From positions 2,351,382-2,415,381 of the forward strand of contig WJXW01000009.1 of the NCBI GenBank assembly GCA_015832175.1: DNA of 64,000 nucleotides, written 5' to 3'. Source of the stretch: Paraphaeosphaeria minitans (lineage: Eukaryota > Ascomycota > Dothideomycetes > Pleosporales > Didymosphaeriaceae). The notes under the pieces are model-generated. The model saw nothing but the letters and a program-made list of their open reading frames with translations. It was not told where the DNA came from and made no database searches. Each line of letters starts with the position of its first letter. The first letter of the stretch is position 1. This document shows positions 38,600 through 50,199 of this stretch, piece by piece. The translations under genes and the position numbers were made by a program.

Positions 38600-40230
38600 A
38601 CTTTCCTTACCCTCCTCGCCTTCCTTGCCCTTTTTACCCTCCTTGCTCTCCTCTTTACTATTAGTAGCCTCTTTTATCTATATAGGCAGCGTAGGTGCAA
38701 CTGCCTTAATAAGCAGCGTATTTTTATTACTAATAGGCTTACCTACTAATTTATCTACGCCTAACTACGCACTTAGCCTCTAGCTTGCCTAGTACACCTC
38801 TAGGTTAACCTTCTTTACTACCTCTAGCTAGAGGTTCTACTCTCTAACACGCAGTGTCTGCTCCACCTACTTATAGGCGATGTTACTAGGAATTAGGCAT
38901 AGGAAGCCCTAGTTAAGGGTTTTAGTAGTATTATACTACTAAGTGGCTTAGTTTAGGCGCAGCTTCTATACGTTCTGCGCTAACGTAGGCAGCTTATAGC
39001 TAGAAGGTATAACTATTTAAATAAGCGTAGTAATAGCTTTACTATTATATTACTTAAGTAGCACTTTCTCTACTACTAGCTTAGCTATCTTATTAGCGTA
39101 GGCACGCTTATAAAAGGCTATTACCTAGTAGTATTTAATATATATAGCTGCCACGCAGCACTTATAGTGCTTAACTAAATAGTATATAGTAGTAAAGGTT
39201 TTATCTACCGCACTCCTAAGTGCGTGGGACATAGCCTATATTACCTATATAGTACCTGCTTTGCCCACTAGCAATGCCCCTAGCTGGCTAGAGATAGGGA
39301 AGGGGCTACTATAAAAGCGCTAGGTGGAGAGAAAAGTAGTAGCGTGTTACTATGTAGTCTTATTACTAAGTAACTATGCGTAATTTAGTATGTAGGTAGT
39401 AGTTATATAAGGGCTAGTAGCTATAGTTATTAGGTTACGCCTCTTACCCTTATTATTTTCCTTTCTAATATTTTACTTAAGAATCTAGGTAACGTTAGGC
39501 TTATCTTCTAGTGTAATACTATTATAGGTATTAACTTCTGCCTAGCTAGCGTTTAAGGGAGGGTAAAGTAGACCTAGCTTAACTACTTTCCTACGCTGCT
39601 GGCAGGCTGCCTATCTATATTGGCGGTCCTATTCTGTGTAGTAGTTGTTGTGGGTCGTCGCCCTAACGTAGGCAGGCAACGCCTGGGACGTAAGGCTCTG
39701 TGTAGAAGAGAGATAGAATAGTAGTTAGGAGTGAACCTACTTAGTAGGCGGAGAGGTAAAAGTAAAGATAAAGGGCTATTATATACGCCTTAAAGAGGGC
39801 TCTTAGGCTAAAAGAGGCACCCTACTTAGGTCTTTAATATTATTATTATTAGTATTCTAATAGTTAGAATCTATAGTAAGTTGCTAGGCAGTAGCAATAA
39901 GACGTTACTACACGTTATTAGGTAGTGTATTAGGGGGGAGTATCTAGTAAATTAGACTAATAGTAGATAGGAGTAACAAAGTAATTAGGACCAACTTATA
40001 GTGGCTAGCGTTATTAGGAAGTAACTATCTAGCGCTGTAATAGGGGGTTTGTAAGCTTTACTAGTGTAGTAGGATAGTAAGCTAGCGTGCGAAGAGCTGT
40101 TTGTATGCTTTATTAGGGGGGTTATAACTAAAGTTGTAAAGGACGCGACCTTTAGCGGCTAGAAGAAAGCTATAGGGGCTACTATTATAGCGAGTGGTAG
40201 TATCCTTAAGGACAGCTATCTAATGTATAT
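38600..40230 (-). pseudogene. Unidentified minus-strand protein relic
   Basis: The minus strand holds one long, coherent but stop-broken reading. The region 39230-38760 reads as a helical, Lys/Val-rich protein (for example YYLVKHYKCCVAAIYIKYYQ), and an upstream part near 39600-39680 reads NRTANIDRQPASSVGK. Stops are mostly TAG/TAA, as expected from RIP. Family unknown. It is tail-to-tail with the RecQ relic, so it may have been its neighbour. Confidence 0.4.
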
Positions 40231-40749
40231 TTAAGCAGGAAGTAGTAGATAAGATGGAAAGAGGTAGGATAGAAAGTAGTAGGTAGGGAAGATATAGTAA
40301 CGCGCTAAGCACTTATACTTATACTCTACTATATATTTATAACCTACGCGCTGTTATAATTAACACTTATAATACTACTAAAGTATTTAAACTAATAGTA
40401 AATACGTAAACTAAGGTAAATTAACTTAACGTAAGCTGGCATTAAGTGATAGTAATTTATAATAATTTAGGTAAGGTGGTAGGGTGTAAATCTCTAAGAT
40501 ATAGTACTGCGAAGCGCTAATTTATGTACTTATATTAGACTAACTATTTAAACTACACACAAATTGTGTCTGGTTTAAATAGTTATTTATAAGTAAGTAT
40601 ACTTCCTCTTATATTAAGCGCAGCTATCTAGCGTAGCACACAAGAAAAGAAGTATATAAACGCAGAGCTGGGCGTATCTCTAAGACACACTACTATGTTT
40701 ATTAACTTATAGCTAGCTCTCTACTAACCTATATGGCCAAAGCCAGTAT
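40231..40749. other. RIP-degraded DNA with a dispersed repeat
   Basis: Part of this stretch (40440-40560) recurs in the same orientation at 42600-42715; both contain TATAATAATTTAGGTAAGG and GCGAAGCGCTAA. Confidence 0.5.
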
Positions 40750-41860
40750 AGATAGGACTAACATACACGAACTAATGCGAATTAACGCGAATAATGCGAA
40801 TTAATAGGAAGTAGCGTGGATTAGTACTAATTCTATAGCGATTACATAGAAGGTAAGGACCTAGATGGGCTGCTCGTAACTTACTAGAACTTATAGGCAT
40901 ACCCTATAGATAGAAAGGATCTAGATAAGCCACTTGTTCCTTAACTTAACAGTAATTAACGCTAATTGCCAAGAAGCAGCGCAAATTACTACTATGTAGA
41001 CTTATGGATGCAAATAAGCTGCTACTTTACTATACTATATTATATAAGAAAGAGGGCTTTGTAAGCAAAGGTCCTAGTAACGCGAATTAACGCGAATTAA
41101 CGTGAATTAACGCCAATTAACGCGAATTAATAGGAAGTAGCGTAAATTACTACTATGTTAACTTGTAAATTATAAGGATCTGTACAGAAGCATTAAAACT
41201 ATTCTACTTAGAGACTACGCTTTAGATTATAAATAAGGAAGATATAGACGAGCATCTCGCACTTAAGTAAATAGGCTATCTTAACACAAGTTTACGCGAA
41301 CTAATGTAAAGTAGGGTGCATTAGCACTAAGTTAGTACTAACCCTAATATATAGTAAGCACCTAGATAAGCCACCTATTCTTTATTAGAGGACTTGTAGG
41401 CATGCCCTATAGATAGAAAAAATATAGATAAGCCACTTATTCCTCAAATTAACGCGAATTAACGCGAATTAATAAAAAGTAGCGTAAATTGGCACTAAGT
41501 CTATACTAACCCTAATATATAGCAAGTACCTAGATAAGCCGCCTGTTCTTTATTAGAGGACTTATAGGCATGCCCTATAGATGGCAAAAATCTAGATATA
41601 CTACTTATTCCTTATCTAAGGACGTTTAGCTATACCCTACAGACAGGAAGTTATTATTTACAGGATAAGAATACAGTATAGCCGTAGGGGCTATATTATA
41701 ATATAATTAATAGAGCTAGTATAGGTAGTAAGACCTCCTAATTATGCAAATTAGAGACATTAACGCCAGTTTATGCAAATTAACGCCAATAAAGAGGAAG
41801 CAGCGCAAATTACTACTATATTAACTTATAGATAGTAAGGATGTGAACACACTACTACTT
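40750..41860. repeat. Degenerate satellite with 10-bp sub-repeats
   Basis: Repeated blocks of roughly 170 bp contain CTAACCCTAATATATAG, CATGCCCTATAGATAG and AGATAAGCC (for example 41335 and 41503, about 168 bp apart). Inside lies a perfect-length 5 x 10-bp array of CGCGAATTAA-like units (41081-41130), and similar pairs recur near 40781 and 41453. Confidence 0.7.
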
Positions 41861-43349
41861 TACTATATAAGATTAGGTAAAAAAGAGGGCTATGTAAGCA
41901 AAGGCCTAGATTAATGTAAACTAGCGCTATGTGTAGCAAATTAAGAGGGAATAGTTTACGTAGAGCTCTCTAGGGCTGGCAGCTTAAACTTTAGAGCCTA
42001 TAGGGAACACCTATACACATGCCTATAAGAACCTTAACACTATACCCACTCCGCCTTACGCACTATTATAGTTAGCCTATAAGTAGAATAGAGTCTTCTA
42101 TAGCCTTCTATAATAAGTACCCTTAAGAAAGTAAGTCTATATAATAGATTTAAAGCTTAGCGTGCTTAGTTTTTTTTAGAGGCTAGATCTACTGCTCTAG
42201 ATATTAAAAAAATAACTACACAGTAAGACGTTACAAAAGGACAATGCCTATACTTAGAAATCTATAGAAGAGTATAGTTCTATTCCTTACATACTACCTG
42301 TTTATTAGTAAGGTAGTAGAAGTAGACTAGATAGAGTGTAACACCCTAAGAGTAGGCATAAGCACAGGCCATTTTCTGTGTAATTAGAATATCTTATTAA
42401 AGTATACACTTCCTACTACTACTACGCTTATCTACACTAGAGACGTTATATCTAGTAAAAGTCTAAAAAATACAGAAGTAGAGTAGTTACTTTATAGAGC
42501 TAAATGTAAAGTGATCTCTTATTAACTTTAACATAAGGCGCTCTACTAGGCTAAGTAAAGAGAAATAAGTAAATTAACACAGAGTAATAAAAGACAGCGC
42601 GAATTAGCACTAGGTGACAGTAATGTATAATAATTTAGGTAAGGCGGTAAGGGTAATATATAGGAAATATAGTCTAGCGAAGCGCTAACGTATATACTTA
42701 CATTAGAGTAACCTCCTTACGCTTTAATATTAACTAGTTTATATAGGTTTTAATTACTAAGTGTGCTTTAGCTAAGACTAGCTAGCCTATATAGATTAAG
42801 GAGGAGTATAATAGTAGAGTTAAAAAGTAAAGTAAGAGCTTCTAAGGCTAGTGCGCCTAAACCCTAGATATAGCTATAAGCGCTATGCCTAGGATTTAGT
42901 AGACTGCGATATAAGGGGTAATAGCGCGAATATAGATAGTAATTCGCAATAATTTAGGTAAGGCTAGGCCTAGTAATATAATAAAAAAACTTAGCGTATA
43001 ACTACGCCTCTATAGTTAACTAGCGTAGATACTGCCTAAGTTCTTTTGTTAATATTCCTTAGCGCTAATACAGGCTAAGTACTCTTATTAATAACAAATA
43101 AATAGAAGGTAAAGCTGCGCGTCGCGTGTGTAGAAACTAGCTTTTTGGCCTACCTTGTAATTTATAAAGTGCGCTAACATGCCCTCTTATAATATTTATA
43201 ATGTTAGAGATACCTTAAACTAGTCTAGTAAGTATTATATTGTATCTACACCTTATAGCAGCTATAATAACGCGCCGCGTGTAGTATATAGTTAATATTT
43301 TTAACAAAGTCCCCTTGCGCCTTACTTGCCGCCTATTAATAATCTCGCG
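41861..43349. other. RIP-degraded DNA, no identifiable gene
   Basis: Contains the second copy of the dispersed repeat (about 42600-42715) and a partial third near 42940. No protein signal found. Confidence 0.4.
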
Positions 43350-44350
43350 CCTACTACCTACTATAGAAGAAGAGGGCGTGCGGCTCTTTAGTATCTCCCT
43401 ACCCTATAGTAATAATAATAAGTTTAACTTCTCTACCTTCTCTAGCCCTAAGCTCTAGCCCTAGAGTCCTATGATAAGAGATATCTCTAAGGAAGCTAAG
43501 GAGTCTAGGGTAATGTTATAATAGCTAATGCCTATAGTCTCTAAAGTTAAGGAGCGCCCTCTACACTTACGTAAGTCTTACTACGCTAGTAAAACTAATA
43601 TGCCTAATAACCCTTTAGTAGAAGGCTCTATACCTATTATATACACAAACGCTAAAGACTAAGGTAAGAGTAATAATAGGGCTATCTTACCTATCTACAC
43701 TGCCGCTGCTGCTGCTGCCGCTAAGGTGGTAGAAGAGGAGGAAGAAGGAGAAAGAGAAAAGGAGGTTAAAGAGGAAGAGAGAGGAGAAGAAAGAGAAAAG
43801 GAGAAAAACACTAGTCTATAAACTTATTCCTTTATTAGAGTAGAAATACGTATAGGGCTGTTATTGCGTAAGCGTTAAAAAGTAGATATATTAGCCCTAG
43901 CTAGTACTCCTACTAAGGGCGATATCTGCTATACTCCTAACTAGTAGTATATACTGCTAGAGTCTTGTACACGTTGCGCCTACGCAGAGCTTATTATTGG
44001 TATATAGGGTAAGGATATAGAGGATGTAGAGGATCTAATAGTGTATAATTATTGCGTAGAAAGCACTATTATAGATACTATTAGACCTTATAGGGTATAC
44101 TGTGCAGATCTCTATGCAGCGTACTTATAAAAGCTTAGTTTCTAATATATAAGATGTTAGCTAAGCAGTAGGGATTGTAGCATTATAGATTAGCGTAAGG
44201 CTCTAGTAATAACGCCCTTGCGTAAAGCGTAGGGCCTGTCTAGGTATATACCTAGTAGCTGTGTAGGCAAAGGGGGGCGCCCTAGATTTACGCTAGAGGA
44301 GAAGGTGGTAGCGTATAAGTGTAATAAGCGTAAGGCAAAAGAGGCGTATA
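43350..44350 (+). pseudogene. Unidentified plus-strand relic with Glu/Lys-rich stretch
   Basis: A stop-broken reading on the plus strand includes an Ala-rich run followed by a Glu/Lys/Arg-rich run (43700-43805), then CTRCAYAELIIGI near 43975 with two closely spaced cysteines. It looks protein-coding in origin, but I do not recognise the family. Confidence 0.35.
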
Positions 44351-45479
44351 CGTAGCGCTAGGCTATAAAGAAGTAGTAGATAGAGTAATAGTATAATATA
44401 TAACTTTATATAAAGTCCTAACCTAGCATGCGCAGTAAGTAGACAAACTACTATAATATAGCTGTTTTTAAAATTTAAAAGCTAGACGTAATACTATATA
44501 TTAAAAAGTTATAGTAATAACTACTGTACGTAGATAGCGTCTTAAGTATTATGTCTACTAGCGTAGGTAGCGTTCTAAGTATTATTGTTAATAATAGCTG
44601 TAGGAGTTATAGGCGGCTATATGCTAAGTAGTTAGCACCTAACCTTATTAAGCTTTGTAGGAACGCTATAGTACTATAAGTACACATTATTATAAGCTAG
44701 AATTACAAGAGTAATCTTTTATATAGAGGTTAAGCTTTAGATTACGTATAAGGATAACACCTCTAAGCTAGAGTAAGTAGACACTAACGCGAGTTAATAG
44801 GAAGCAGCGCGAACTAACACTAAGTAGTGGCTGTTTATAATAGTTTAGTAATAGGTTAGCTTTAGAGGGACCTATTAATAAACGTATCCCTAGTTACTTA
44901 TAGAAAAGTTGTGAGTTATAAGCTTAGCGAAGTCTAGATTAAATTAGAAGATAACTAAGGCGTAATTAGGATCTTACTATTATTAAGGTTATACTTAGTC
45001 TAGAAGGGTAAGGTAATCTATTAACGTAGAGCTAAGGGCGTATCTCTAAAATATAGTGTTACGCGCATTAACTTAAAGCTGGCTTACTACCTACTAGTGT
45101 AGTAGAGGCTAGCATTAATTATAGAGTTGTTAGCGCACTAAAACTAACTAAGAACACGCAAATAAATGCGAACTAATAGGAAATAGCGTAAATTAACGTT
45201 AAGTGGCGCCAAATCGCATATAAAGGAAGACTCTTATTTAGACAGGTTAAGGGAAAGTATCCTAGCGGCGAAGGGAATAAAGGCAGGAAGTGCGCTTATA
45301 GGCTTATAACCTACACTTACTCTGGAAAGAGTAGTATTAGGATTACTTATAGTTACAGCGGTAATACTACAAATAGCTACACATATATTAGAAAGGGTAA
45401 CTTTTTATTTATAAACCGCTTTAGTTGTCCTAATTAGAAATTCTACCTATAGCCTAGCGTGTTAACGTTTAACCTACTA
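44351..45479. other. RIP-degraded DNA, no identifiable gene
   Basis: AT-rich, with motifs shared with the satellite region (AATAGGAAGCAGCGCGAA near 44797). No protein signal that I can defend. Confidence 0.4.
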
Positions 45480-48400
45480 TAGGTACCTTAGGCATTTTAA
45501 TTTTAATTTACTTAAACTAGTCCTTCTAACTACTATTACGTTGCCGCTAGATCTCCTTATCTACGTTATATATTCTATTCTATAGATCTACGCCCTCCTC
45601 TATTATATCCCTAAGGTTAGTAGTCATTTGTATCTGCTTCGCCTTCTACTTCTTAATATAAGATGTATTGTTAATAAGCGTAATTGCGTAGCACTTTAAT
45701 TTAGTTTAGCCACGACGGTAAACCCGCGAGAAGAACTAGGCCGTTGTTAATAGATTTATATAAGGCTTAAACAGTATTACTATGTTCATGCGCTATAGAT
45801 TTAATTCTACGCTAGCTGTCTATAGTATTACTACTATAATCTACGCCTTATTAATTTTATTTACATCTGTAAACTTGCGTAAGTTAGTCTTATAGTCTTT
45901 GGCTTTTATACTTATAGTGTAATTAAGGACATTTCTATCCCTATAGGTGTAGTATAGCATAGCAATTAGGATTCTGGCATAGTTAGGCTATACTGTCCTA
46001 ATTACTACCTTTTAGCGCGTCTGTTTATCCTCGCGCAGCGTTTCTTAGATAGGGTCTAGTATTCCCTTTAGCGTTAACTACTTTGCGTATAACGTGGACA
46101 TCTACAACCTTATTACTAGATAACTCTAGGTAGTAGTATTGCGTAAGAATTCTAGATACTAGAGTAGAGCGTAATCCTTAGTAAACTCCCTAGTCTTATT
46201 ATCTTACTTCTTCTGCTTATTAAAAGCCTACACGACTAGCGCCACGCTTACTATAGCTAGGGCTATTATATATCTATGTACCTTATTAGCTAACCCTTTT
46301 TTAGGCTTCTAGCTTAGAGGTGCTCTACGCTCCTGCTACTCTACTAGGGCTTTATTATACTTATAGTTTATCTCTACTTATAGCTCGTTTTCTACGTCTT
46401 AAATCTACTTCTCCTCTCTCTTATTAGGTTTTATATATATAGAGCGCCTCACCAGCTCACTAGTTATAGGAACAATAACGCGGTTATTAAACTAATACGT
46501 GTTTAGCGTCTAGGCTATAATAAATAATGGCGCAGCTTCTTATACTATATTATTAAAGTTCTTGTAGGATACTGTCTTGCGAAAGGACTTATTAGTTACA
46601 CTAGATACGCTAATGCTTTTAGTTATATAGCAGCGTAGGTTATTAAGGTTATTTATCTTGTTACTACTATAAAAACGCTAAAGCCCTTTAAAGATATTTA
46701 TAGTAGTAGCCTAGAATAGCTGTTAGAGTGTAGTAGTATAGAAAATGTAACTATTAACTAGGTTATTCCCCTCTAGCGTACTAGATGCGCCCTAGATAAT
46801 TAGGTAGCATTAATAGGCGTTCTAGAGGGATGTGTAGGCGTATTCTATTATAGTCTACATTTTAGACCTGTTTACAGCTTGGTGGCACTTGTCGTATAAC
46901 ATACACTTAACTACTAGGAGATCCGCTTTATGTACATAGGTTATTAGAGTCCCTTAAAACTTCCTATCTATGCTACGCTTCTTCCCTATCGCGATAAGGC
47001 TAAACTTAAACTTATTAAAGATGTTTCTAATATAGTAAGGAGTTAACAAGATAATAAGATTTAAGGCCCTAGTCGGCATATATAGGTGAGGGGAAAGGAC
47101 GTCTAAACTGTTTAATATAAACGTATTAATCTAGGAGCTTTACTCTATAGGTAGAACATTCCTTTGTTTGTCTTTCTATGTTCTATTACTATTAACAATA
47201 CCCTAATTAGAACTTATGTCCTTAATATTAACCCTCTTGCTGTATTTGGCAACCTCTATTATAGAGAGAGGTGGGTGGTTTTATAAAGTACCCTAGTTCT
47301 TACCCTTTTTAAAGGCAAAGCAAAAACTAGGGTATATTTTAAAAAAGGTGCCACCCTTAAGTATCTTCTACATGTTGTCTTAGAAACTAGTTAGAGTAGT
47401 ATGTAGGGTAATAATAAGAGTGCTGCCAGGCTTAGGCTCTTAGTTAAGGAAGAGTTTCTTATAATTAGATAGTAAGCACTAGTAGGTAATAAGGTTATAA
47501 AAATAAAAGAGGTAATTGCTATTAATCACATTCTATAGTAAGTGCTTTATTGTGTTCCCTTACTTTTATACTGCCTAAACCTCTGCGTAGTTCGCCTTAT
47601 GGTGCCTAGTTATAATTACCTTAAGTAAGAGCTGGATTGTTTTACCTACGCCCTACTTGTTACCTAGGATGCCACCGCCTGTGATTGTACGCTTTATTAG
47701 GAAGCCCTCTGTGACTAATATAATCTAGTAGGGCTTAATGCAGATGCTGTCTTTTAGCCCCTAATATTAGAATAGGATACCTTAAGTCTGCATTATCGCA
47801 TTCTAATTTAGCTAAGGGATTACCTTTACTACCTGGCTTAAGGCTCTAGCACTTATATATACGTATTTAACCCTTATTAACTTGTCTAGCTATAGATTAA
47901 TAGGCTATACATCTTAACTATCCTTAAGCTATAGATTATATTCCTTGTTACTATTATTATTATTATTAACGTTGTTACTTTTATAGTTGTTATTACTTTT
48001 ATTATTATTGTTACTTTTGTTATTATTGTCGCTTTTGTTATTATTATTATTATTAATTTTAATAAGCGTCTTCGCAGGACTAATTGTACGAAACAAAGGT
48101 AGGACTCTATTACCCTAGTCCTGCTTAGTGGTCTGCCTATAGACACTAACGTGGCTAGGCTAGGCAATCTAGCTTTTAGTGGCGGATTTATTATCGCTAG
48201 TATATACGTAAGGAGGGTGTTTATCTTTACCCTTACCCTATATAGCGCTAGTAGTGCTTAGTCTACTAATAGTAGTCGTAAGTGGGAGCGCATTGCTATT
48301 ACTTTAGATAGGCGTAGTAGTGCTTAGTCTACTAATAGTAGTAGTAGGTAGGAGCGCATTACTATTACTCTAGATAGGCGCCTAAGACCTTACTTCTCTA

Positions 48401-48650
48401 ACGTTATTATTGGCGTTTCTACGCTTAGGGCTAAGCTCGCTTATATTATTTTTATTATTGCTGCTACTAATCCTACAGCGTTTACTATATTAGGATTCGC
48501 TTCTATAGCGTCTAGCCAGACATTTATATTGTTCTAATCTACTACTATTAGCATAACTACAACTTAAAGCTAGACAGAGAGCAGTTATAACAATAGTAGT
48601 GTGTACCCTATTAGACATAATATCCTAGAGTGTAGTCTGTAGGCCTATGT
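45480..48650 (-). pseudogene. RIP-degraded SNF2-like (SF2) helicase relic
   Basis: The minus strand reads as a broken SNF2-type ATPase. Motif I, near 47690-47620, reads GGGILGNK-GVGKTIQLLLK, with a stop where SNF2 proteins often have Met or Gln-like residues. About 750 bp further along, near 46900-46860, a motif II-like LYDKCHQAV appears (DECH/DEAH expected), and near 46800 a motif III-like segment follows. Spacing and order suit an SNF2 family ATPase. The N-terminal part (48650-47900) is Asn/Ile-rich low complexity. Stops throughout mean it is dead. The assignment to SNF2 rather than another SF2 group is an inference from motif I context. Confidence 0.6.
48251..48382. repeat. Two-copy 66-bp tandem repeat
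   Basis: Two adjacent units start at 48251 and 48317 with GTAGTGCTTAGTCTACTAAT and differ at a few sites. They lie in the N-terminal low-complexity part of the SNF2-like relic. Confidence 0.85.
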
Positions 48651-49726
48651 GTGTCCTAATCTATATGTGGCCTTTAACACGATCTGGCAGGTACATAATA
48701 CTTAACTAGGCTAACCTAAAAAGATCTATTATCTTATCTAGGAAGTTGTCCTACTAAACACGTCTAGAACTGTTATATATAGTAGAGGTGTTTACTTCGC
48801 TAAGTATAGTCTTATCGCCTATTACTAAGTATTCTATAAAGCGGAGATTAATATAGTCTAAATATGGTTTAGGTAGGCAAGTAACAAGTCCCTGGCCTTG
48901 CACTAATATAAATTGTTTAAAGGAAAAAGTAAGATACTATACGTTCTAGTTTTTAATTATATTGCAGATAGTGGTTCCTAATAACTTAGTATTAACATCT
49001 AGCATTAGCAATAGCTTAGGCTTACGTGCTAGTATAGGTGATAGCTTAGACTTACGTACTAGCGCTTTATTCTTTAATTAACGCCTACTATACCTGTTTA
49101 GTATTGCGTAGAGGGCGCTCGCCTTCTATACTTTATTAGTAATATTAACATCTAGCTTAAGGATCTTCTTAACAATCTACGCTGCGTGTAACTCCTTTAG
49201 GATAAGGCAGTTGCCTTTATAATGTTAGTTTTCTAGGTTTATAATTAGCAATATTATTTTTAACTACTCTTTAATACAGCTAAAGCCTATTAGGTCTAGA
49301 CTAAACGCTTCTATGTATTTATTATTACTAAGTAAGAACATTACTATAGATTTTAACGCCTTTAAGGATAACTATAGTAGAGCTATTATAGATCTAGTGC
49401 GCGTACTGTCCTGCGCCAGGTGAGAAAGGTTTGTTAGTTATAGGCGTACGCTAGGGGTAGGATAGGTGTAGTTACAAGTTTATATTAATTCGCGAAGACT
49501 TGTAGGGTGTAGAGTTAAAGTTATAAATTAACGTTAAGTAGCAGTAAATAGAAAGATTACGTGTTTATTATTACCTAGGTAAATATAAATAGTAAACTAC
49601 GTTAGCAATAAGAACGTATATAGGCTGTAACTATTATAATAAGAAGGTATAAGGGGACTACCCAGAAGCGTAATAAGAAGTCTAGTTAAGACTAGGGAGA
49701 CTAGTAGGCGTTGTATCGTCGCGCAG
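48651..49726. other. RIP-degraded DNA, no identifiable gene
   Basis: AT-rich. A short duplicated motif (CTTACGTRCTAGYRYTAG type) lies near 49020-49060. No family recognised. Confidence 0.4.
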
Positions 49727-50083
49727 AGGAGTAGAAGAGAAGGGGACTACCTAGTCTAGCTAGGCAAACTAATGTCCTAGCTATAATCTGTTAGCGTACT
49801 ATAGATAGTAGATAATATATCCTACTAAGTAGAAACTTACCTTATTACTAGGCTTACGCGTAGAGCGTTAAGCTATTATTAAGTCTATTACGCGTAAGAG
49901 CGTTTTTAATACGCCTTGTGTATACGCTTGCAGCTTTACCTTATAAACTATAATAAGTGGGGTAAATAGCTAATCGCGTACCTTCCTATTATAGCTTACC
50001 TAGGCTAAATAAAACCTTTGCTATTGCCTACTCCTCTTACTATAGTTACCTAAGTAGTCCCCTACTTCTTCTCTTCCACTCCT
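49727..50083. repeat. Inverted repeat pair about 300 bp apart
   Basis: GAGGAGTAGAAGAGAAGG plus GGACTAC at 49727-49750 is matched, inverted and with a small insertion, by 50052-50083. It lies upstream of the SF1 helicase relic and could be the ends of a small DNA element or a palindromic leader. Confidence 0.55.
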
Positions 50084-50199
50084 AACTTTGTCTAGTATCT
50101 AGCCCTTTTAACTCTTATTCCTTCTACTACTCTCGTACTATACTACTACGTTAAGTTAGGCGCGTTAAGTAGTTACTGTTGCCCTACTTACTATTACCC

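Noticed and set aside
38538..38783. Leu/Ser-rich open frame on the plus strand
   Set aside because: Low-complexity pyrimidine-rich DNA inside RIP-degraded sequence; no conserved motif.
47886..48167. Ile/Thr-rich frame on the minus strand
   Set aside because: Part of the low-complexity N-terminal region of the SNF2-like relic, not a separate gene.
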